Made by a program: the position numbers and the translations under genes. Below the pieces are notes generated by a model. That model saw only the letters and a list, made by a program, of their open reading frames with translations, was not told where the DNA came from and did no database searches. A stretch of 12,586 nucleotides of DNA from Acidobacteriota bacterium (GTDB lineage Bacteria; Acidobacteriota; Vicinamibacteria; Vicinamibacterales; UBA8438): assembly GCA_012963185.1 (NCBI GenBank), contig DTWD01000516.1, positions 1 to 12,586 on the forward strand. Direction: 5' to 3'. The number at the start of each line of letters is the position of its first letter. The first letter of the stretch is position 1. Of this stretch, positions 7,608 through 12,586 are shown one piece after another.

Positions 7608-8367
7608 CGACGTCGATCAAGACGACGGTAATATTATCGGGCCCGCCTTGTTCATTCGCCAAGCGAATGAGTTCTTCGCAAACGTTTTGGAGACCAAGGT
7701 CGCTTGTTAGTACTGTGGCTATAGCCTCGTCGGACAGGACCGTCGTTAGCCCGTCCGAACAGAGGAGTAGCCGATCAGTAAGGCCCAACTGGAAATTCTC
7801 TGCTACTTCGACCTCTAAACCGGGCGTGCCTGTTAATGCCCGTGTCACTATATTTCGCCAAGGGTGATCCCGTGCCACCTCAGGTGTCAAAGCGCCGGCC
7901 CGCATTTGTTCTTCGACCCACGAGTGGTCGCGTGTAAGACGTGAAAACTCTTTGTTGCGAAGAAGGTATGCACGAGAATCTCCGACGTGAGCTAAGGCCG
8001 GCGGCTTTCCATTGGCGAGAATTGCAACTGCTGTTGTAGCCATGCCCTGCAAATTTTCATCACGTTTAATCTGTGCTGCGATCTGATGATTTGCTTCCGT
8101 CATTCCCGCACTTAACCTCTTGCCGTTTTGTCCAAGCATCGGGTCGAACAGCACCGACCAAGTATCGATAGGGCCTGTGTTCTTTGTGCTAGCAACGTAA
8201 CGTTCGAGTTCTTCGACTGCCACTCGTGCAGCAACTTCACCAGCAACATGACCACCCATGCCATCTGCAACGACAAATAAACCGAGGTCCTCTCGGACAC
8301 AGTAATTGTCTTCATTAGCTGTGCGGCGAACGCCCGTGTCGGTAAGCGCAGCGCAGTTGAGTCGCAT
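7597..8367 (-). CDS. PP2C-family (PPM) serine/threonine protein phosphatase
   Basis: A 256-residue single-domain phosphatase spanning the whole bacterial PP2C fold, with no extra sensor or membrane domain. Motifs: TDTGVRRTANEDN at 9-21, ADGMGGH at 34-40 (metal ligand D35), ALAHVGDSRAYLLR at 124-137, LTRDHSW at 144-150, LLCSDGLT at 201-208 (D205) and GGPDNITVVLI at 241-251 (D244). These acidic residues bind the Mn/Mg pair, so the enzyme should be active. Such phosphatases (Stp/PrpC type) reverse Hanks-type kinase phosphorylation in the cytoplasm. No kinase gene is in the window. It lies 48 nt after atpC and overlaps the exporter permease by 11 nt, so it seems to lead the exporter unit. ATG at 8367 suits the family start, although AGAGG abuts the codon without the usual spacing. 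Confidence 0.93.
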   Translation of the reverse strand: MRLNCAALTDTGVRRTANEDNYCVREDLGLFVVADGMGGHVAGEVAARVAVEELERYVASTKNTGPIDTWSVLFDPMLGQNGKRLSAGMTEANHQIAAQIKRDENLQGMATTAVAILANGKPPALAHVGDSRAYLLRNKEFSRLTRDHSWVEEQMRAGALTPEVARDHPWRNIVTRALTGTPGLEVEVAENFQLGLTDRLLLCSDGLTTVLSDEAIATVLTSDLGLQNVCEELIRLANEQGGPDNITVVLIDVDAL

Positions 8368-8415
8368 CCTCTAAAGATGTCTGTTCAGAAACCCGTCCTG
8401 TTTAGTATGCGATAT

Positions 8416-8841
8416 TTAGGAGCCGAAAGAACGTGCCTTTTTCGAAACTTCGAGGCGTAACGTTGATTTTAGCAGTGCTAACTGCGCACGCTCGAAGTCG
8501 ACGTCTTCTACAGAAGAAGCCATCTTTTCACGGGCGCGATTTGCTGCTGCTTCGGCTCTATCGATATCGATATCGTTTGCGCTTTCTGCAACCTGTGCCA
8601 ATACTCGAACCCGGTCTGGAAGAACTTCTGCAAAACCAAACGCAACCGAGACAAACGTTCTTTCTTCGCCCTTTCGATACCAAAGCTCTCCAACTTTCAA
8701 GGCAACTAGCAACGGCGTGTGCCCCGGGAGCACACCGAGATATCCGTCTATTCCAGGAATTTCGACTTCATCGACCGTTTCTAAGGCGACGGAACGTTCC
8801 GGTGTGACGAGCTCAAGCGTCAGATGGGCAGGTAGAGTCAT
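8416..8841 (-). CDS. atpC: F-type ATP synthase epsilon subunit
   Basis: A 141-residue protein with the N-terminal ten-strand beta sandwich (about 6-90; LTLELVTPER at 7-16, GYLGVLPGHTPLLVAL at 33-48) and a C-terminal two-helix hairpin (about 92-136). Epsilon sits on the central stalk with gamma, couples F1 to the c-ring and can inhibit ATP hydrolysis through its C-terminal helices, which are present here. The ATG at 8841 is one base after the atpD stop, the usual tight atpD-atpC arrangement. It is the last ATP synthase gene of the cluster. The following 48-nt gap shows no terminator, so transcription may continue into the PP2C gene. Confidence 0.95.
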   Translation of the reverse strand: MTLPAHLTLELVTPERSVALETVDEVEIPGIDGYLGVLPGHTPLLVALKVGELWYRKGEERTFVSVAFGFAEVLPDRVRVLAQVAESANDIDIDRAEAAANRAREKMASSVEDVDFERAQLALLKSTLRLEVSKKARSFGS

Positions 8842-8842
8842 T

Positions 8843-10293
<1,451 letters not shown>

Positions 10294-10379
10294 ATCTACT
10301 TCGCGTAAAGTCCGTATAAACTCACTCTTTACAAGGACTCATTCCTGCCATATTCGAGAACCGAGTTTTCCACCTCAGC

Positions 10380-11243
10380 CTATAATGCGTCTGCTCCCGA
10401 TACCACTTCGATCAGTTCACGCGTGATGGCCGCCTGGCGCACTTTGTTCATGTGCAGCGTTAGAGAGTCGATCATCTCTCCGGCATTTCTGGACGCTGAA
10501 TCCATGGCTGTCATCCGTGCCGCGTGCTCGGCTGCCGCAGATTCGAGCAACGCACGAAAGAATTGGGTCTCAATGTAACGAGGTAATAGGTCATCAAAAA
10601 TTTCAGACGGGGCGGGTTCAAAAAGGTAGTCCGCGCCCGGAACCCCGTCTTCATCTTCAACAGCCGTTTTAGGAATAGGCAACAATGACTCGACTACGAC
10701 CTGTTGTTGCATCACGCTCTTGAACTCGTTGTAAATCACCGACACACCTGAGGCTTCACCGCTTGAGTACTGTTCGATCGCGATCCGAGCCATCGCCTGA
10801 GCGTGTGAATACTGAAGGTCATTAAAGATGTTGACTTCTTCAAAGCACACATCCACATCTCGCCTAACAAAATAATCGCGCCCTCTTCGTCCGACAAGTC
10901 CCACCACAACGTGGCTATCGGTCTCTTTGATAACCGAGGTTGCCTTTCGAATCAACGTGGAATTAAATCCGCCACATAAGCCCTTGTCAGCTGTCACCAC
11001 AATAAGAAGTTTTGGTGCACTGGGTGATACCGGTCCCGAAAGCAGTGGATGCGCCGTTGAGTCAACCTGAAGGGCCAAGTCACCCAATACTCGCTGCATC
11101 AACTGAGCAAATGGTCGAGCGCTCACCATCCGGTCTTGAGCTTTCCGCAACTTCGATGCGGAGATTGCCTTCATCGCTTTTGTGATCTGTTCAGTCGACT
11201 TCACTGCGCGCAGGCGTCGGCGGAGATCAATGAGTGATGGCAC
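10380..11243 (-). CDS. atpG: F-type ATP synthase gamma subunit
   Basis: A 287-residue, full-length gamma subunit, the rotating central shaft of F1. The N-terminal helix (LRRRLRAVKSTEQITKAMKA at 7-26, followed by SASKLRKAQ) and the C-terminal helix (from about 240: SASRNAGEMIDSL ... ELIEVVSGADAL) form the coiled coil inserted in the alpha3beta3 ring. Between them is the Rossmann-like domain with the signature TADKGLCGGFNS at 84-95. The start is GTG at 11243, 14 nt after the atpA stop, with only a weak AAAGAG before it; the start position matches family N-termini. It lies in the standard order between atpA and atpD. Confidence 0.96.
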   Translation of the reverse strand: MPSLIDLRRRLRAVKSTEQITKAMKAISASKLRKAQDRMVSARPFAQLMQRVLGDLALQVDSTAHPLLSGPVSPSAPKLLIVVTADKGLCGGFNSTLIRKATSVIKETDSHVVVGLVGRRGRDYFVRRDVDVCFEEVNIFNDLQYSHAQAMARIAIEQYSSGEASGVSVIYNEFKSVMQQQVVVESLLPIPKTAVEDEDGVPGADYLFEPAPSEIFDDLLPRYIETQFFRALLESAAAEHAARMTAMDSASRNAGEMIDSLTLHMNKVRQAAITRELIEVVSGADAL

Positions 11244-11257
11244 AACTCTTTGCCTGG

Positions 11258-12550
11258 TTAAGCAGCCGCATCGTTATTCGTCGCAATAAATTGCTCAGTA
11301 AATTCTTTTAGGGCATTTTCAAGATCGGCTGTTAATTGATCATCAAGTTTCTTTTCAGAAGCCAGACGAGAAATGACTTCCGAATGCCGCGCATCCATAA
11401 ATTGATATAAACCCTGTTCATAGTTTGAGATGCTTGCCACCGCGACACGATCAAGAAACCCCCTCGTTCCAGCAAAAAGCAGAACAACCTGCCGCTCGAC
11501 TGGTAATGGCCGATATTGTGGCTGCTTCAAAAGCTCAACGAGCCGACTTCCCCGGCTTAGTTGTTGCTGCGTAGTTTTGTCGACATCGCTACCAAACTGT
11601 GCAAACGCTTGGAGTTCCCTAAAATCCGCGAGGTCAAGCCGGAGCGTGCCAGCAACCTGTCGCATTGCTTTCACTTGGGCATTGCCACCGACTCGTGAAA
11701 CCGAATTGCCGACATTAATAGCCGGTCGAATTCCCTGGTGAAATAAGTCTGATTCAAGAAAGATCTGGCCGTCGGTGATAGAGATAACGTTCGTCGGAAT
11801 ATAAGCCGAGAGATCTCCCGCTTGTGTCTCGATAACCGGCAACGCCGTTAACGACCCACCACCCTGCTCATTATTCAATTTAGCCGCGCGTTCTAACAAG
11901 CGCGAGTGCAAGTAAAAGACGTCGCCGGGAAAAGCCTCGCGACCTGGTGGTCGCCTCAGTAACAGTGAAATTTCACGGTAGGCTTGAGCGTGTTTTGATA
12001 AATCATCGTACACACAGACCGCATGGCGTCCCGTGTCTCGAAAATGCTCGCCGATTGTGCATGCAGAATAAGGACTGATATACAAAAACGATGCTGGGTC
12101 TGACGCCGCGGCCGCAACGACGATCGTGTACTCCATCGCGCCCTCGTTTTCGAGAGTGCGAACCACTTGCGCAATCGTTGATTGCTTCTGACCAATAGCA
12201 TTGTATATACAGACGACGTCAAGGCCTTTCTGGTTAATGATCGCGTCAAGGGCAACCGCCGTTTTTCCAGTTTGACGGTCACCAATAATTAGTTCCCGCT
12301 GACCGCGACCAATGGGCACCATCGTGTCAATCGCTTTAAGACCCGTTTGAAAAGGTTCCATCACTGGTTGGCGGTCGACCACACCCGGGGCAATTCTTTC
12401 GATCGGTGATTGCTTGTCAGAGGCAATCGGTCCTTTTCCATCTATTGGTTGTCCCAGCGCATTCACGACACGACCAAGCATCGCGTCACCAACCGGCACA
12501 GACATGACGCGACCAGTTCGCTTGCCGCAGCCCAGGCTACGTGTTGCCAA
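11258..12550 (-). CDS. atpA: F-type ATP synthase alpha subunit, 5' end missing or disrupted
   Basis: The readable frame gives 430 residues, against about 500-515 for intact AtpA. From [19 protein letters not shown] (about residue 10 on) it matches AtpA well: Walker A GDRQTGKT at 90-97, [20 protein letters not shown] at 195-214, and arginine finger R286 in [11 protein letters not shown]. The helical C-terminus is complete. Alpha subunits bind non-catalytic nucleotide in F1 and supply the arginine finger to beta. The missing part is the N-terminal beta-barrel domain that anchors alpha to delta. The listed start is TTG at 12550, the first possible start after in-frame TGA codons at 12580-12578 and 12559-12557. 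Residues 1-9 (MATRSLGCG) do not resemble AtpA, and neither do the other two frames upstream. An alternative start is ATG at 12505. Most likely this is a contig-end assembly fault; a true truncation is less likely because the rest is well preserved. Confidence 0.9.
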   Translation of the reverse strand: MATRSLGCGKRTGRVMSVPVGDAMLGRVVNALGQPIDGKGPIASDKQSPIERIAPGVVDRQPVMEPFQTGLKAIDTMVPIGRGQRELIIGDRQTGKTAVALDAIINQKGLDVVCIYNAIGQKQSTIAQVVRTLENEGAMEYTIVVAAAASDPASFLYISPYSACTIGEHFRDTGRHAVCVYDDLSKHAQAYREISLLLRRPPGREAFPGDVFYLHSRLLERAAKLNNEQGGGSLTALPVIETQAGDLSAYIPTNVISITDGQIFLESDLFHQGIRPAINVGNSVSRVGGNAQVKAMRQVAGTLRLDLADFRELQAFAQFGSDVDKTTQQQLSRGSRLVELLKQPQYRPLPVERQVVLLFAGTRGFLDRVAVASISNYEQGLYQFMDARHSEVISRLASEKKLDDQLTADLENALKEFTEQFIATNNDAAA

Positions 12551-12586
12551 TCCACCTCAAAGAAGCGGCGTAAATTTTCACGCGAG
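12521..12586. other. Right-edge segment not matching AtpA
   Basis: Just before the conserved KRTGRV codons, minus-strand sequence stops encoding recognisable AtpA. One frame carries two TGA codons, a second reads [18 protein letters not shown] with no AtpA similarity, and the third ends in TAG. The plus strand has only a short frame closing at TAA 12571-12573 (ending HLKEAA), which I do not recognise. The segment is too short to identify. Confidence 0.5.

Noticed and set aside
8381..8405. Near-repeat CTGTTCAG / CTGTTTAG, 17 nt apart, between atpC and the PP2C gene
   Set aside because: Only 8 bases with one mismatch, one pair only. This can easily arise by chance and has no known match.
8433..8807. 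Plus-strand frame of 124 codons antisense to atpC
   Set aside because: Fully covered by a well-conserved atpC. The translated product is Arg- and Leu-rich low-information sequence.

Overview
The window is a gene-dense bacterial stretch of about half G+C by eye. All ten recognisable genes lie on the minus strand, so transcription runs from right to left. A periplasmic SurA-type chaperone and a Wzm/Wzt polysaccharide exporter point to a diderm (Gram-negative-type) bacterium. The UpxY-type NusG paralogue and the mfd-chaperone pairing are compatible with an Acidobacteriota-like lineage, but that placement is a low-confidence guess.

Region by region in transcription order: (1) 12550-8416 holds the distal part of an F-type ATP synthase operon, atpA-atpG-atpD-atpC, encoding alpha, gamma, beta and epsilon. 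The 5' part of atpA is not recoverable: upstream of about 12520 the sequence stops resembling AtpA and the frame has two TGA codons. (2) 8367-5458 holds a PP2C Ser/Thr phosphatase, an ABC-2 permease (Wzm-like) and an ABC ATPase with a C-terminal Wzt-type carbohydrate-binding domain. The three reading frames overlap (11 nt, then 4 nt), so they are probably translated as a unit. (3) After an 86-nt gap containing a 20-bp imperfect palindrome comes a full-length mfd (transcription-repair coupling factor), then a secreted SurA/PpiC chaperone-isomerase. (4) A short UpxY/NusG-like antiterminator follows, and 13 nt after it begins a tRNA-dihydrouridine synthase that runs off the left edge.

The genes therefore cover energy conversion, surface-glycan export, repair coupled to transcription, outer-membrane protein folding, transcription elongation control and tRNA modification. 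The exporter and the UpxY-like factor are both typical of surface polysaccharide loci, yet no glycosyltransferase or sugar-nucleotide gene is present. No tRNA, rRNA, CRISPR array, insertion sequence, prophage gene or convincing intrinsic terminator was seen. No gap between genes exceeds about 105 nt. I found no clear undescribed system. The best leads are the broken atpA 5' end, the overlapping phosphatase-exporter unit, the isolated UpxY-like gene and the palindrome before mfd.
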